DNA of 64,000 bases. Source: Serratia liquefaciens (GTDB lineage Bacteria > Pseudomonadota > Gammaproteobacteria > Enterobacterales > Enterobacteriaceae). The notes under the pieces were generated by a model. That model made no database searches, was not told the DNA's origin, and saw nothing but the letters and a program-made list of their open reading frames with translations. The stretch is taken from positions 5,083,019 through 5,147,018 of the forward strand of contig NZ_CP088930.1 in the NCBI RefSeq assembly GCF_027594825.1, given 5' to 3'. Numbering within the stretch: the first letter of the stretch is position 1; each line of letters opens with the position of its first letter. The translations under genes were made by a program, and so were the position numbers. Of this stretch, positions 10,544 to 19,911 are shown in pieces.

Positions 10544-10559
10544 AGCCTGAGGGTGGGTT

Positions 10560-11480
10560 ATGTACTACGGTTTCGATATGGGTGGCACCAAGATTGAGCT
10601 GGGCGTGTTCGATGCGGATCTGCAGCGTATCTGGCAAAAAAGGGTGCCGACGCCACGTGAGGATTATCGGCAACTGCTCACGACGCTGCGCGATCTGACC
10701 TTTGAAGCGGATGCGTTTTGTGGCCAGAAAGGCATGGTAGGTATCGGTATTCCCGGCCTGCCCAATGACGATGACGGTACGGTTTTCACCGCCAACGTCC
10801 CGGCGGCGATGGGCCAGCGCTTGCCGCATGACCTGGCCGAGTTGATTGGCCGTGACGTACGAATCGATAACGACGCCAACTGCTTTGCGCTGTCGGAGGC
10901 CTGGGACGAGGAGTTTCGTCGCTACCCGACGGTGCTGGGCATTATTCTCGGCACCGGGGTAGGCGGTGGGCTAATCGTCGACGGCAAGGTGCTCTCCGGG
11001 CGTAACTATATCGCCGGTGAATTTGGTCATTTCCGTCTGCCGGTGGATGCGCTGGAGGTGCTGGGACGTGATATACCTCGCGTTCCTTGCGGGTGCGGTC
11101 ATCAGGGTTGCATCGAAAATTACATTTCTGGCCGCGGTTTTGAGTGGATGTACGCCCACTTTTACCAGCAGCACTTGCCTGCGCAGCAGATCATTGCGCA
11201 TTATCAGGCAGGTGAGCCGCAGGCGGTGGCTCATGTCGAACGTTTTATGGACGTCCTGGCGATATGCCTGGGCAATCTGCTGACCATAATCGATCCGCAT
11301 CTGGTGGTGATTGGCGGCGGGTTGTCGAATTTTGATGCTATTTACCAGGCGTTACCGCAGCGTTTGCCGGCGCATGTGTTGCGTGTGGCCAAGCTGCCGC
11401 GAATTGAAAAAGCCCGTTACGGGGACGCCGGTGGCGTACGCGGAGCGGCGTTCCTCAATTTGGTTAACAGGGAAAAGTAA
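10560..11480 (+). CDS. nagK: N-acetyl-D-glucosamine kinase NagK
   Basis: NagK phosphorylates GlcNAc recovered from cell-wall turnover to GlcNAc-6-phosphate. This 306-residue ROK-family kinase starts with the phosphate loop [12 protein letters not shown]. It carries the ATP-site Gly-rich [12 protein letters not shown], the catalytic region GEFGHFRL and the ROK zinc motif [17 protein letters not shown]. Length matches E. coli NagK. It is 11 bases upstream of cobB, the same pairing as in E. coli, so the two are co-transcribed. Confidence 0.96.
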   Translation: MYYGFDMGGTKIELGVFDADLQRIWQKRVPTPREDYRQLLTTLRDLTFEADAFCGQKGMVGIGIPGLPNDDDGTVFTANVPAAMGQRLPHDLAELIGRDVRIDNDANCFALSEAWDEEFRRYPTVLGIILGTGVGGGLIVDGKVLSGRNYIAGEFGHFRLPVDALEVLGRDIPRVPCGCGHQGCIENYISGRGFEWMYAHFYQQHLPAQQIIAHYQAGEPQAVAHVERFMDVLAICLGNLLTIIDPHLVVIGGGLSNFDAIYQALPQRLPAHVLRVAKLPRIEKARYGDAGGVRGAAFLNLVNREK

Positions 11481-11491
11481 GGAGAGAGTTA

Positions 11492-12328
11492 ATGCACACT
11501 CGTCATCGGCTGTGTCAGTTTCGCAAGAGTAAGCATGTGCTGCATCAGCGCTTTCGTTCGCGGATTTTTCATCGCGATACCATGGCGGCGGCCGAGCTGA
11601 AAAAGCCGTTTGTCGTAGTGTTGACCGGCGCCGGGATCTCGGCTGAGTCGGGTATTCGTACCTTCCGGGCGGCAGACGGGTTGTGGGAAGAGCATAGCGT
11701 GGAGGACGTCGCTACGCCGGAAGGTTATCAGCGCGATCCACAGCTGGTACAGGCGTTTTACAATGAACGCCGTCGTCAGCTGCAATCGCCGGACATAGCA
11801 CCTAACGCTGCGCATCGTGCCCTGGCGGATCTGGAAGCCTGGTTGGGAGATAACTTCCTGCTGGTAACGCAAAATATCGATAACCTGCATGAGCGCGCAG
11901 GCAGCTCACGGGTGTTGCATATGCACGGTGAACTGTTGAAAGTACGCTGCACCAGTTCCGGGCAGGTCTTTGACTGGCCGGAAGACCTTAGCGTGGACGA
12001 CCGCTGCCATTGTTGCCAATTCCCGGCCCCGTTGCGCCCACATGTGGTGTGGTTCGGCGAAATGCCGCTGGGCATGGATGAAATTTATCAGGCGCTGGCC
12101 AAGGCCGACTTCTTTGTCGCTATCGGCACCTCGGGCCACGTTTATCCGGCGGCGGGCTTTGTGCATGAAGCGCGGCTGGGTGGGGCGCATACCATGGAGC
12201 TCAACCTGGAGCCCAGCCAGGTGGAAAGTCAGTTTGATGAAAAACACTACGGCCAGGCCAGCGCGGTGGTACCACGTTTTGTGCACAAATTCCTGGTAGG
12301 GAAAGTTGAAAGGGCTGATAGGCCTTAA
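11492..12328 (+). CDS. cobB: NAD-dependent protein deacylase CobB (sirtuin)
   Basis: CobB removes acetyl and succinyl groups from lysines using NAD+. The 278-residue product corresponds to the long E. coli form with a basic N-terminal extension of about 30 residues. Sirtuin motifs are [26 protein letters not shown] and the catalytic HGEL histidine. A FYNERR segment carries the Tyr and Arg that recognise succinyl-lysine, so both activities are expected. Cysteines at CHCC mark the zinc-ribbon region. AGGAGAGAG precedes the ATG. A terminator follows. Confidence 0.96.
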   Translation: MHTRHRLCQFRKSKHVLHQRFRSRIFHRDTMAAAELKKPFVVVLTGAGISAESGIRTFRAADGLWEEHSVEDVATPEGYQRDPQLVQAFYNERRRQLQSPDIAPNAAHRALADLEAWLGDNFLLVTQNIDNLHERAGSSRVLHMHGELLKVRCTSSGQVFDWPEDLSVDDRCHCCQFPAPLRPHVVWFGEMPLGMDEIYQALAKADFFVAIGTSGHVYPAAGFVHEARLGGAHTMELNLEPSQVESQFDEKHYGQASAVVPRFVHKFLVGKVERADRP

Positions 12329-12362
12329 GCCCAGGTCAATGCGCTGTCTGACTCGGGTAACT

Positions 12363-12391
12363 GGCCGGCCGTTTGACGCCGGCCTTTCTTT
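12363..12391 (+). terminator. Rho-independent terminator of nagK-cobB
   Basis: GGCCGGC and GCCGGCC form a 7-bp GC stem with an 8-base loop, followed by TTTCTTT. It is 35 bases after the cobB stop. Confidence 0.85.
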
Positions 12392-12442
12392 AAGAATTAA
12401 TGATTTCCGTTAAATCTGGGTAAAAATGACCTGTCTCAATAT

Positions 12443-12456
12443 TTGATCTTGATCGG
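12443..12456. promoter_or_regulatory. FNR-like box upstream of pepT
   Basis: TTGAT-CTTG-ATCGG matches the FNR consensus TTGAT-N4-ATCAA at 8 of 10 positions. pepT of Salmonella is known to be induced anaerobically through FNR, which supports the call. However, the box lies only 40 bases before the ATG, closer than a class II activator site would normally be. Confidence 0.4.
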
Positions 12457-12495
12457 TTCCGCATAATGAAACGCGAAATTCTGAGGGCGGATACC

Positions 12496-13725
12496 ATGGA
12501 TAAACTACTTGATCGCTTTTTTAACTACGTCTCATTCGACACACAATCTAAAGCGAACGTCAAACATGTGCCGAGCACCGACGGGCAATTGAAGCTGGCG
12601 CGTGCGTTGCAGCAGGAAATGATTGAACTGGGGTTTGAACGGGTGTCGCTCAGTGAGCATGGCTGCGTGATGGGCACCTTGCCGGGGAACGTTACCTGGC
12701 CCGTGCCGGCGATAGGATTTATCGCCCACCTGGATACTTCACCGGATTTTACCGGCAAGCATGTGAACCCGCAGATCGTCGAAAATTACCGCGGTGGTGA
12801 TATTGCCCTGGGCATTGGTGATGAAGTGCTGTCGCCAGTGATGTTCCCGATCCTGCACCAGATGTTGGGGCAGACGCTGATCACCACCGACGGCAAAACG
12901 CTGCTCGGTGCCGATGACAAGGCCGGTATCGCCGAAATCCTGACTGCCATGGTGCGGCTGCAACAGCGCAACATTCCACACGGCGATATCCGCGTAGCCT
13001 TTACGCCGGATGAAGAAGTGGGGAAAGGGGCGCGGTTGTTTGACGTGGCACAGTTCGATGCCGAATGGGCCTATACCGTGGACGGTGGCGGTGTGGGGGA
13101 GTTGGAGTGCGAAAACTTCAACGCAGCGTCGGTGACGGTGAAGATTGTCGGTAACAATGTGCACCCGGGCAGCGCTAAAGGGGTGATGGTGAATGCCTTG
13201 TCGTTGGCGACGCGCATTCAACAGGCGTTACCGGCGGATGAAACCCCGGAAACCACCTGCGGCTATCAGGGGTTCTACCACCTCAGCAGCTTTAAGGGCA
13301 GCGTCGAACGCGCCGAAATGCAGTATATCCTGCGTGATTTTGAACGTGAGGGCTTTGAAGCCCGTAAACGCCGGATGATAGAGGTCGCTCAGCAGGTGGG
13401 TAAAGGGCTACCGCGTGATTGCTATATCGAAGTCACGATTGAAGACAACTATTACAACATGCGTGAACAGGTGGCAGAGCACCCGCATGTGATTGCTTTG
13501 GCGCAGCAGGCAATGCGTGATTGCGATATCGAACCGATCATGAAGCCGATACGCGGCGGCACCGACGGCGCGCAGCTGTCGTTTCGCGGCTTGCCTTGCC
13601 CGAATCTGTTCACCGGCGGCTATAACTACCACTGCAAGCATGAGTTTGTTTCGCTGGAAGGGATGGAACAGGCGGTTTCGGTCATTATGCGCATTGCCGC
13701 GCTGACCGCCGAACGCGCCAAATAA
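12496..13725 (+). CDS. pepT: Peptidase T (tripeptidase)
   Basis: PepT is a cytosolic dinuclear zinc aminotripeptidase of the M20 family. Metal and catalytic motifs are [15 protein letters not shown], the EE pair in PDEEVGKGA and the late HCKHEF histidine. I chose the ATG at 12496 (409 residues; E. coli 408) because AGGGCGG sits at proper spacing and the protein then begins [13 protein letters not shown] as in the family. An in-frame ATG 30 bases upstream lacks a ribosome site. In E. coli potABCD is the neighbour, but it is absent between cobB and pepT here. Confidence 0.97.
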   Translation: MDKLLDRFFNYVSFDTQSKANVKHVPSTDGQLKLARALQQEMIELGFERVSLSEHGCVMGTLPGNVTWPVPAIGFIAHLDTSPDFTGKHVNPQIVENYRGGDIALGIGDEVLSPVMFPILHQMLGQTLITTDGKTLLGADDKAGIAEILTAMVRLQQRNIPHGDIRVAFTPDEEVGKGARLFDVAQFDAEWAYTVDGGGVGELECENFNAASVTVKIVGNNVHPGSAKGVMVNALSLATRIQQALPADETPETTCGYQGFYHLSSFKGSVERAEMQYILRDFEREGFEARKRRMIEVAQQVGKGLPRDCYIEVTIEDNYYNMREQVAEHPHVIALAQQAMRDCDIEPIMKPIRGGTDGAQLSFRGLPCPNLFTGGYNYHCKHEFVSLEGMEQAVSVIMRIAALTAERAK

Positions 13726-13811
13726 CCCCCGATAACATTTAGTATAATTGCTTGCCGTAACAATGATTTGCTCCTAGTGTAGGCTATATTTCCAGCACAA
13801 GGAGCCTTATC

Positions 13812-14903
13812 ATGAGCAGTACCGAGCACCGTATCGATCGCCAGTGCCTTGAGCAGTTTGTGCAGGCTATTTGGCACCACGCCGGCAGTACCGAGCAGGA
13901 GGCCGCTCGGGTGGCGGATCACTTGGTTCAGGCTAATCTGGCCGGGCACGATTCTCACGGCGTAGGCATGATCCCCAGCTATATGTCGTCGCTGGCACAG
14001 GGGCATTTGCAGCTTAACGTTCATGCCAAAGTGGTGCGCGATGCCGGTGCGGTGCTGACGGTGGACGGGGGGCAGGGTTTTGGCCAGGTCGTCGCCTGTG
14101 AGGCGATGGAAAAAGGCATAGAGCGCGCCCGGCAGTTGGGGCTGGCTGCGGTGGCGCTGCACAATTCACACCACATTGGCCGCATTGGCCACTGGGCCGA
14201 GCAGTGTGCGCGTGCCGGTTTTATCTCTATTCATTTCGTCAACGTGGTGGGCGATCCCATGGTGGCACCGTTCGGCGGCAGCGACCGCCGTTTCGGCACC
14301 AACCCCTTCTGCGTCATTTTTCCCCGTAAGGACAAAAAGCCGCTGCTGCTGGATTTTGCCACCAGCGGCATCGCGTTTGGCAAAACCCGCGTCGCCTACA
14401 ACAAAGGCCTGAATGTCGCGCCGGGTTATCTGATTGACCAACAGGGTCAGCCCACTACGCAACCCAAGGTGATGCACGAACAGCCGTTTGGCTCGTTGAT
14501 GCCTTTCGGTGCCCATAAGGGTTACGCGTTGGCCACGTTATGCGAAATCCTCGGCGGTGCGTTGTCCGGTGGCCGCACCACTCATGCAGCGACGGTGAAA
14601 TCCAACAGCGACGCCATTTTCAACTGCATGACCACCATCATTCTCAATCCGGAAGCCTTCGACGCGCCTGAGATGCAAAACGAGGCCGAGGCCTTTATCG
14701 ATTGGGTGAAGGCTTCACCGCCAAGTGACGGCCAGCCGATTGAAGTACCGGGTGAGTGGGAAGACGCCAACCGTGAAGCGCGGTTGCGGCAGGGGATCCC
14801 GATAGACGCCAACACCTGGCAGCAGATTTGCGCGGCGGCAACTCAGGCGGGCATGTCGGATGCAGAACTGGAGGATTACCAGACCAGGGCGTTACGGGCA
14901 TAA
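13812..14903 (+). CDS. HcxB/YbiC-like hydroxycarboxylate dehydrogenase
   Basis: This 363-residue NAD(P)-dependent 2-hydroxyacid oxidoreductase belongs to the malate/L-lactate/ureidoglycolate dehydrogenase (LDH2) family and aligns along its length with E. coli YbiC (HcxB). Family motifs are LAGHDSHGVGMIPSY, LHNSHHIGRIGHWAEQC, RFGTNPFC and HKGYALATLCEILGGALSG. It reduces or oxidises 2-hydroxycarboxylates; the physiological substrate is unclear. In E. coli ybiC is elsewhere, so its position between pepT and roxA is a local rearrangement. AAGGAG precedes the ATG. Confidence 0.9.
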   Translation: MSSTEHRIDRQCLEQFVQAIWHHAGSTEQEAARVADHLVQANLAGHDSHGVGMIPSYMSSLAQGHLQLNVHAKVVRDAGAVLTVDGGQGFGQVVACEAMEKGIERARQLGLAAVALHNSHHIGRIGHWAEQCARAGFISIHFVNVVGDPMVAPFGGSDRRFGTNPFCVIFPRKDKKPLLLDFATSGIAFGKTRVAYNKGLNVAPGYLIDQQGQPTTQPKVMHEQPFGSLMPFGAHKGYALATLCEILGGALSGGRTTHAATVKSNSDAIFNCMTTIILNPEAFDAPEMQNEAEAFIDWVKASPPSDGQPIEVPGEWEDANREARLRQGIPIDANTWQQICAAATQAGMSDAELEDYQTRALRA

Positions 14904-14933
14904 AAAAAGCCACCCGCCGATAAGCGGGTGGCT
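14902..14933 (-). terminator. Terminator of roxA, overlapping the end of the HcxB-like gene
   Basis: AGCCACCCGC and GCGGGTGGCT make a 10-bp stem. On the minus strand it is followed by seven U (the A-run at 14902-14908), so it ends roxA transcription. The plus strand lacks a U-tract after the hairpin. Confidence 0.88.
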
Positions 14934-14953
14934 CTGGTCGTTCATTCTGAGCT

Positions 14954-16075
14954 TCAGTCTTTAAAGTACCAGTAACCGCTGTTGACCAACGAGGTCAGCA
15001 GCGCCAGGAACGAGGGATCTTCGATAGCGTCGCCCAACATGGCGGCATCCACGCTGAAATTCTGGCACATCGCATCGGCAGCCTGCTGATGTTCGGTATC
15101 CATCAGTTCACCGTTAGCAAAACACTGGTCGCCAATGCGCAGAACGCGCAGGCCACCCAGGCGCTGCAAAGGCTCGCCCTGCTGCAGCAGTTCGTAGATT
15201 TCTCCGGCCTGATAAGGCGGCTCCGGCGGCGCAGCATCCAGCTCATGACGTGTCTGGGAGATGAACTCGCCGAACCACTGCTGGAAGTGTTCAGGTTGCT
15301 GAACCAAATCCACCATCATCTGGCGCAGCGCATCGACTTCCTGCGGCAGCACTTCCGCCGGGTGCTCACGTAACTGAATATCCGGGTCGCCGTAGCGTTT
15401 GCTGCCCAGTTCGCGGGCCAGCACGTAGTCAGCAAAGCCACTGACCAGCTCGCGGCCGTTCGGGGCGCGGAAACCTACCGAATAGTTCAGCGCATTTTCC
15501 AGCGCGTAGCCTTCATGCGGGAAGCCCGGTGGGATATACAGAATATCGCCCGGTTCCATTTCTTCATCGATGATGGCGTCGAAAGGCTCAACCTGCAGCA
15601 GGTCCGGGTGCGGGCAGTGCTGTTTCATCGGCACTTTTTCGCCCACGCGCCAGCGACGGCGGCCGGTACCCTGAATGATAAAGACGTCATACTGATCGAG
15701 GTGCGGGCCAACGCCGCCACCCGGGACTGAGAAGGAAATCATCAGATCGTCCATCCGCCAGTCCGGCAGCTTACGGAAAGGTAGCATCAGCGCACTGGAA
15801 GGTTCATGCCAGTGATCCACGGCCTGCACCAGCAGCGACCAGTTGTTTTCGCTCAGGTGATCAAAGCTCTCGAAAGGGCCGTGCGCAACCTGCCAACGAC
15901 CGTCCTGGTGGCTGACCAGACGGCTGTCCACTTCGTTCTCCATCGCCAGCCCGGCCAGCTCATCCGGGGAGATCGGATCGATAAAGTTTTTGAAGCCGCG
16001 CTTCAGAATAACCGGACGCTTTTGCCAATAGCGTTGCAAAAAGTCGTTCCAGTCCAGATCTAATTGATAATCCAT
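14954..16075 (-). CDS. roxA: Ribosomal protein uL16 arginine 3-hydroxylase RoxA (YcfD)
   Basis: RoxA is a JmjC-type Fe(II)/2-oxoglutarate oxygenase that hydroxylates an arginine of ribosomal protein L16. The 373-residue protein shows the iron-binding HLD of GPHLDQYDVFIIQGTGRRRW and the second metal histidine in PGFPHEG, with a C-terminal winged-helix region. It lies downstream of phoQ as in E. coli. On the minus strand a TATAAT at 16112-16117 probably gives it a promoter of its own, and a small GGCCCCG hairpin at 16128-16146 separates it from phoQ. Confidence 0.96.
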   Translation of the reverse strand: MDYQLDLDWNDFLQRYWQKRPVILKRGFKNFIDPISPDELAGLAMENEVDSRLVSHQDGRWQVAHGPFESFDHLSENNWSLLVQAVDHWHEPSSALMLPFRKLPDWRMDDLMISFSVPGGGVGPHLDQYDVFIIQGTGRRRWRVGEKVPMKQHCPHPDLLQVEPFDAIIDEEMEPGDILYIPPGFPHEGYALENALNYSVGFRAPNGRELVSGFADYVLARELGSKRYGDPDIQLREHPAEVLPQEVDALRQMMVDLVQQPEHFQQWFGEFISQTRHELDAAPPEPPYQAGEIYELLQQGEPLQRLGGLRVLRIGDQCFANGELMDTEHQQAADAMCQNFSVDAAMLGDAIEDPSFLALLTSLVNSGYWYFKD

Positions 16076-16159
16076 GTTCTATTCCAGGATAGAGGAGTGA
16101 GCCTGAGAGCGATTATAACGGAAGTTTGGCCCCGTGGATCGGGGCCAGAGCGACAGAAT

Positions 16160-17626
16160 TTACTCGTGATGATGGGAATCGTGCTGACGGGCGAAAGTGA
16201 CCTGCATGCGAGCGCCGCCAAGCGGACTGTCGCTGATGGTGATGGAGCCGTCGTACTGTTCGATAATCTCCGCCGCCACCGACAATCCCAATCCCTGACC
16301 AGGGCGCAGCGTGTCTACCCGCTGGCCGCGTTGGAAGATCAATTCACGCTTGCTTTCCGGGATCCCGGGGCCGTCGTCATCGATGACGATAGTAAGGTAT
16401 TTATCGGAGTGGAGGGAGGTGATTTCAACGAACTCCAGGCAGTATTTACAGGCATTTTCCAGTACGTTGCCCATCACTTCCATAAAGTCGTTTTTCTCCC
16501 CCATAAAGGTCACTTCCGGTGAAATATCCAGCGTGATCACCACGCCTTTGCGTTGATATACCTTGTTCAGCGCCACGTTCAGGCTGTCGAGCAGCGCCGG
16601 AACCGAGTGGATCTCGCGCGTCAGCACCGTTTGCCCCGAATTGATGCTGGCCCGATGCAGGTAGTAACCGATTTGCTGAGAAATACGACTGATCTGATCG
16701 AGCATGATCGGTTCGACTTCCTCGATGGTGGTCTGCTTGCCGGTACGCAATGAACGTAGCGTAGTTTGCAGCACCGCCAGTGGCGTTTTCAGACTGTGGG
16801 TTAGGTCGGAAAGCGTGGTGCGGTATTTGGTGTAACGTTGACGCTCGTTACGCACCAGAATATTCAGGTTGCGCACCAGCCCTCGCAGCTCGCTGGGCGG
16901 GTTTTCGTCGAGTTGTTCGCGTTCGCCATTTTCCAACTCACCAACCTGACTCACCAGCGCCTTGATGGGGCGCAGACTCCAGTAGGCCGCCAGCCACAGC
17001 AACGGGACCACCAACAGCAGGTTGGCCAGCAACACGTAGCTGAACCATTCCCATACCACGTCGGAGCGCTGTAATTCCTGTGGAATGGTGTCGACCACCA
17101 CGATGCTCAAAGCCGGCAGCCGCGCGGTGGCCGCGTAGGTGTTGACCGCCACGGAGTGGGTCAGGGCATTCTGATCGTTATCGTCATAGTCTTTGAGCTG
17201 ATCCTGTGCCTTGGGGTTATTGCCCAGCACTTCGCTACTGATGCGGGTATCGGTATCAATTTCGTAGAAGCCAGACTCTTCCAGCCACTCTTTATTGATG
17301 CGCTTTTCCAGCTCCGGTACCTGGCGCTGGCTCCACAGCAGCTTGCCCTTATCGTCGTAAATAAACACCAGGGTAGGGAAGTTGAGATCGATATCGGGCG
17401 GAATGGCGATGGTAAGCTTGTTGTCTTTCCATTGGGCCAGGCTGAAGAACAGATTGCTCTCACCGCGCAGCAGGCGGAAGGCGGTTTTGTCGAAGCTGAC
17501 AATATAACCGACCACCGCCACCAGACCATAAGACAGGGATAACGCCAGGATCACCCCGGCGGTGGCCATCAAAAAGCGGGCGCGCAGCGAAAACGGTTTT
17601 TTACCCTTGTTGAACATGGCGTTCAT
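16160..17626 (-). CDS. phoQ: Sensor histidine kinase PhoQ
   Basis: PhoQ senses low Mg2+, acid pH and antimicrobial peptides and phosphorylates PhoP. The 488-residue protein has two membrane helices around a periplasmic PAS-like sensor, a HAMP linker, the phospho-acceptor histidine in [14 protein letters not shown] and an ATPase domain with N box ([10 protein letters not shown]) and G1/G2 boxes ([15 protein letters not shown]). The membrane-facing acidic stretch reads [17 protein letters not shown], with fewer consecutive acids than the E. coli EDDDDAE patch. Its ATG overlaps the phoP stop (ATGA). Confidence 0.97.
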   Translation of the reverse strand: MNAMFNKGKKPFSLRARFLMATAGVILALSLSYGLVAVVGYIVSFDKTAFRLLRGESNLFFSLAQWKDNKLTIAIPPDIDLNFPTLVFIYDDKGKLLWSQRQVPELEKRINKEWLEESGFYEIDTDTRISSEVLGNNPKAQDQLKDYDDNDQNALTHSVAVNTYAATARLPALSIVVVDTIPQELQRSDVVWEWFSYVLLANLLLVVPLLWLAAYWSLRPIKALVSQVGELENGEREQLDENPPSELRGLVRNLNILVRNERQRYTKYRTTLSDLTHSLKTPLAVLQTTLRSLRTGKQTTIEEVEPIMLDQISRISQQIGYYLHRASINSGQTVLTREIHSVPALLDSLNVALNKVYQRKGVVITLDISPEVTFMGEKNDFMEVMGNVLENACKYCLEFVEITSLHSDKYLTIVIDDDGPGIPESKRELIFQRGQRVDTLRPGQGLGLSVAAEIIEQYDGSITISDSPLGGARMQVTFARQHDSHHHE

Positions 17627-18294
17627 TTCGCATCAAAACGATAGCCCTGACCACGAACCGTGGTGATCACTTCCTGTGGGTATTCGGCCTGCAACTTTTT
17701 ACGCAAACGCCCCATCAGTACGTCGATGGTGTGGCTTTCACGCAGTTCGGCATCCGGGTACAGCTGCAACATCAGCGAGTCTTTGCTGACCACCTTGCCG
17801 GCGTTGCGGATTAAGGTTTCGATGATGGTATATTCGAACGCGGTCAGTTTGATCTGCTGTTCGTTGACGCTCAGCTCGCGGCGCGAAAGGTCGATTTGGA
17901 ACGGAGGCAATACGATCACCTGAGAGGCCAAGCCGCTGTTACGGCGCATCAGTGCCTGCATGCGGGCAATCACTTCTTCCAGATGGAATGGCTTGGTTAC
18001 ATAGTCGTCGGCACCGGCTTCCAGTACCGCCACTTTGTCCTGCCAGCTTTCACGTGCGGTCAGCACCAGGATTGGCAACTTCATTTGATGGGCGCGCCAG
18101 CGGCGGATCAGGCTCAGGCCGTCTTCACCCGGCAGGCCGAGATCGACAATGGCGATATCCGGCGCATGTTCCTGCAGGAAATAATCGGCTTCCTTGGCAT
18201 CTTCCGCCGCATCAACCTGGTGACCCATTTCACGCATCTGGACGGAGAGGTGGTGACGTAATAAACCGTTATCTTCAACAACCAGTACTCGCAT
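17623..18294 (-). CDS. phoP: Response regulator PhoP
   Basis: PhoP is an OmpR-type regulator of virulence, Mg2+ transport and lipid A modification genes. The 223-residue product starts [16 protein letters not shown] at an ATG at 18294 with AGGAG seven bases upstream. The frame stays open for 34 more codons upstream, but that extension is leader. The receiver domain carries the phosphorylated Asp in [14 protein letters not shown] and the Lys in TKPFH; the C-terminal winged helix ends VRGQGYRF. It is co-transcribed with phoQ, and two PhoP boxes upstream show autoregulation. Confidence 0.97.
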   Translation of the reverse strand: MRVLVVEDNGLLRHHLSVQMREMGHQVDAAEDAKEADYFLQEHAPDIAIVDLGLPGEDGLSLIRRWRAHQMKLPILVLTARESWQDKVAVLEAGADDYVTKPFHLEEVIARMQALMRRNSGLASQVIVLPPFQIDLSRRELSVNEQQIKLTAFEYTIIETLIRNAGKVVSKDSLMLQLYPDAELRESHTIDVLMGRLRKKLQAEYPQEVITTVRGQGYRFDAK

Positions 18295-18315
18295 GGCGAA
18301 CTCCTGTGGATCGGC

Positions 18316-18367
18316 GGGTGAACATCCTGTCACCCACGCAGTAAAGGTAACACGCTCAGCAGCGTGT
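18316..18367 (-). other. Two hairpins in the phoP 5' leader
   Basis: GGGTGA/TCACCC (18316-18335) and ACACGCT/AGCGTGT with a 4-base loop (18350-18367) lie in the roughly 195-base leader between the predicted phoP promoter and its start codon. The first ends about 22 bases before the ATG, close to the ribosome site, so it could affect translation. Confidence 0.45.
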
Positions 18368-18496
18368 GAGGGATAGCGTGCGTCAACCTTGGCCATCCGA
18401 TCGTGATATTGACGTTATGGTAGGTATAACCGGCTTTTACCGCAAGGTACACGGCGCCTGGTGAGCATAAGCGCTATCGAAATTTTGTTCGCCGTT

Positions 18497-18531
18497 ATTA
18501 TCGGCAACATCAAATAAACGCAGGATAAACA
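18497..18531 (-). promoter_or_regulatory. phoP promoter with proximal PhoP box
   Basis: On the minus strand TGTTTA-TCCTG-CGTTTA (18531-18515) matches the PhoP box direct repeat (T/G)GTTTA-N5-(T/G)GTTTA with an 11-bp period. Exactly 12 bases later lies GATAAT (18502-18497), the -10 distance known for PhoP-activated promoters. Transcription would start near 18490. Confidence 0.75.
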
Positions 18532-18546
18532 ATGCGGAGGCAAAGT

Positions 18547-18563
18547 TAAACCAAACTTAAACG
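18547..18563 (-). promoter_or_regulatory. Distal PhoP box upstream of phoP
   Basis: CGTTTA-AGTTT-GGTTTA on the minus strand is a second box with the same orientation and 11-bp period, about two or three turns upstream of the first. Two boxes suggest cooperative autoregulation of phoPQ. Confidence 0.65.
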
Positions 18564-18612
18564 GAAGCGGCTGCGAAACGGGTTCGGGGCCCGGCTGGCG
18601 GGCCCGCGAATG

Positions 18613-19893
18613 TTAATGACGGGGCGGTTTACTGGCGCTGTTTTTGCGGATTTCCTGCACCTCGGCGGCGGTGACCGGCGGCGCACGATTGCCCCAGCTG
18701 CTGCGGACGAAAGTCGCAAGTTGGGCAATTTGCTCGTCGTTCAACCGCCAGCCAAAGTCCGGCATGGTCAATCCGGTGGGGGCGCCGACGGTGATTGGCG
18801 TACGGGACCCGTTGAGAATAATGCTGATTAGCGAGGACGGGTCATCGCTTAACAGCGCCGGATTGTGCGCCAACTGGGGGAAGGTGTCGCGATAGCCTTG
18901 CCCGTCGCTGCGGTGGCAGGCGGCGCAGTTATCCAGGTAGGCTTGGGCGCCGGGGCGGCCGACATCGCCGTTTGCCAGCAGGGAAGCCGTTGCGCCGTTT
19001 TGCCGCAACGGCTTATCTTGATTATCCGCCCTTAACGATTGCAGATAGCCGGCGATGGCACGCAGGTCGGTATCGCTCAGGTATTGCGTGCTGTCCTGAA
19101 CCACGTCCACCATCGAGCCGAAAGCGGCAAATCGGTTATTGTGACCGGTCTTCAGGAAGCGGGTGATGTCCTGCTCACTCCAGCTCCCCAAACCGCTTAC
19201 CGTATCTGCTCGCAGGTTGGCAGCATGCCAGCCTTCCAGCGTACCGCCACTCAGATAGGCGGTGTCGCTTTGGTTGAGCGCCTTTTCCTGGAAGCCAATA
19301 CCGCGCGGCGTATGGCAGGTTCCGCAGTGGCCCAGCCCCTGCACCAGATAGGCACCGCGGTTCCATTCGGCGCTTTGGGTGGCATCCGGCTGATAGGTGC
19401 CGTCCTCCCTGAACGCCAGATCCCACATTGCCAGCGGCCAGCGCATGTTCAGTGGCCAGGGAATATCGCTGTCTTTGTTCTGTTGAGCCACGGGCTGAAC
19501 CTGATGGGTGAAATACAGGTACAAATCGCGCACATCCTCATCGCTGATTTTGGCAAAAGAGGGATAGGGCATCGCCGGGTAGAGTCGGGTGCCGTCGCGG
19601 GCGACACCTTTACGCAAAGCGTCGCTGAACTCCTGCAGGCTGTATTCGCCAATGCCGGTCTGTTGGTCCGGGGTGATGTTGGTGGAGTAGATGGCGCCCA
19701 CCGGGGTGGTCATTTTCAGGCCGCCGGCAAAGGGCGCACCGCCAGGGGCCGTGTGGCAGGCGGCGCAGTCGCCGACGCGAGCCAGGTATTCCCCGTGCAG
19801 GAGCCGGGCGGCCAATTGCGGGTCGTCGGCCGCCTGTACCGTCGCGGTGCCCAGCATCAACAGCGCCAGCAGCGAGGGGGTAAATCCTTTCAT
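18613..19893 (-). CDS. Triheme cytochrome c subunit of a periplasmic membrane-bound dehydrogenase (gluconate 2-dehydrogenase type)
   Basis: This 426-residue secreted cytochrome begins with a Sec signal peptide (cleaved near VQA-ADD) and has three CxxCH heme sites at about residues 43-47 (CAACH), 190-194 (CGTCH) and 323-327 (CAACH). The layout matches the cytochrome subunit of gluconate, sorbitol or alcohol dehydrogenases, which passes electrons from the flavoprotein to ubiquinone or a terminal oxidase. It is the third gene of an operon with a GMC flavoprotein and a Tat-exported small subunit. Substrate cannot be fixed from sequence. Confidence 0.9.
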   Translation of the reverse strand: MKGFTPSLLALLMLGTATVQAADDPQLAARLLHGEYLARVGDCAACHTAPGGAPFAGGLKMTTPVGAIYSTNITPDQQTGIGEYSLQEFSDALRKGVARDGTRLYPAMPYPSFAKISDEDVRDLYLYFTHQVQPVAQQNKDSDIPWPLNMRWPLAMWDLAFREDGTYQPDATQSAEWNRGAYLVQGLGHCGTCHTPRGIGFQEKALNQSDTAYLSGGTLEGWHAANLRADTVSGLGSWSEQDITRFLKTGHNNRFAAFGSMVDVVQDSTQYLSDTDLRAIAGYLQSLRADNQDKPLRQNGATASLLANGDVGRPGAQAYLDNCAACHRSDGQGYRDTFPQLAHNPALLSDDPSSLISIILNGSRTPITVGAPTGLTMPDFGWRLNDEQIAQLATFVRSSWGNRAPPVTAAEVQEIRKNSASKPPRH

Positions 19894-19911
19894 GTGAAGC
19901 TCCTTATGCTA

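Noticed and set aside
18295..18396. In-frame N-terminal extension of PhoP
   Set aside because: The conserved protein starts MRVLVVEDN with an ideal AGGAG; the extension has no homology and is leader.
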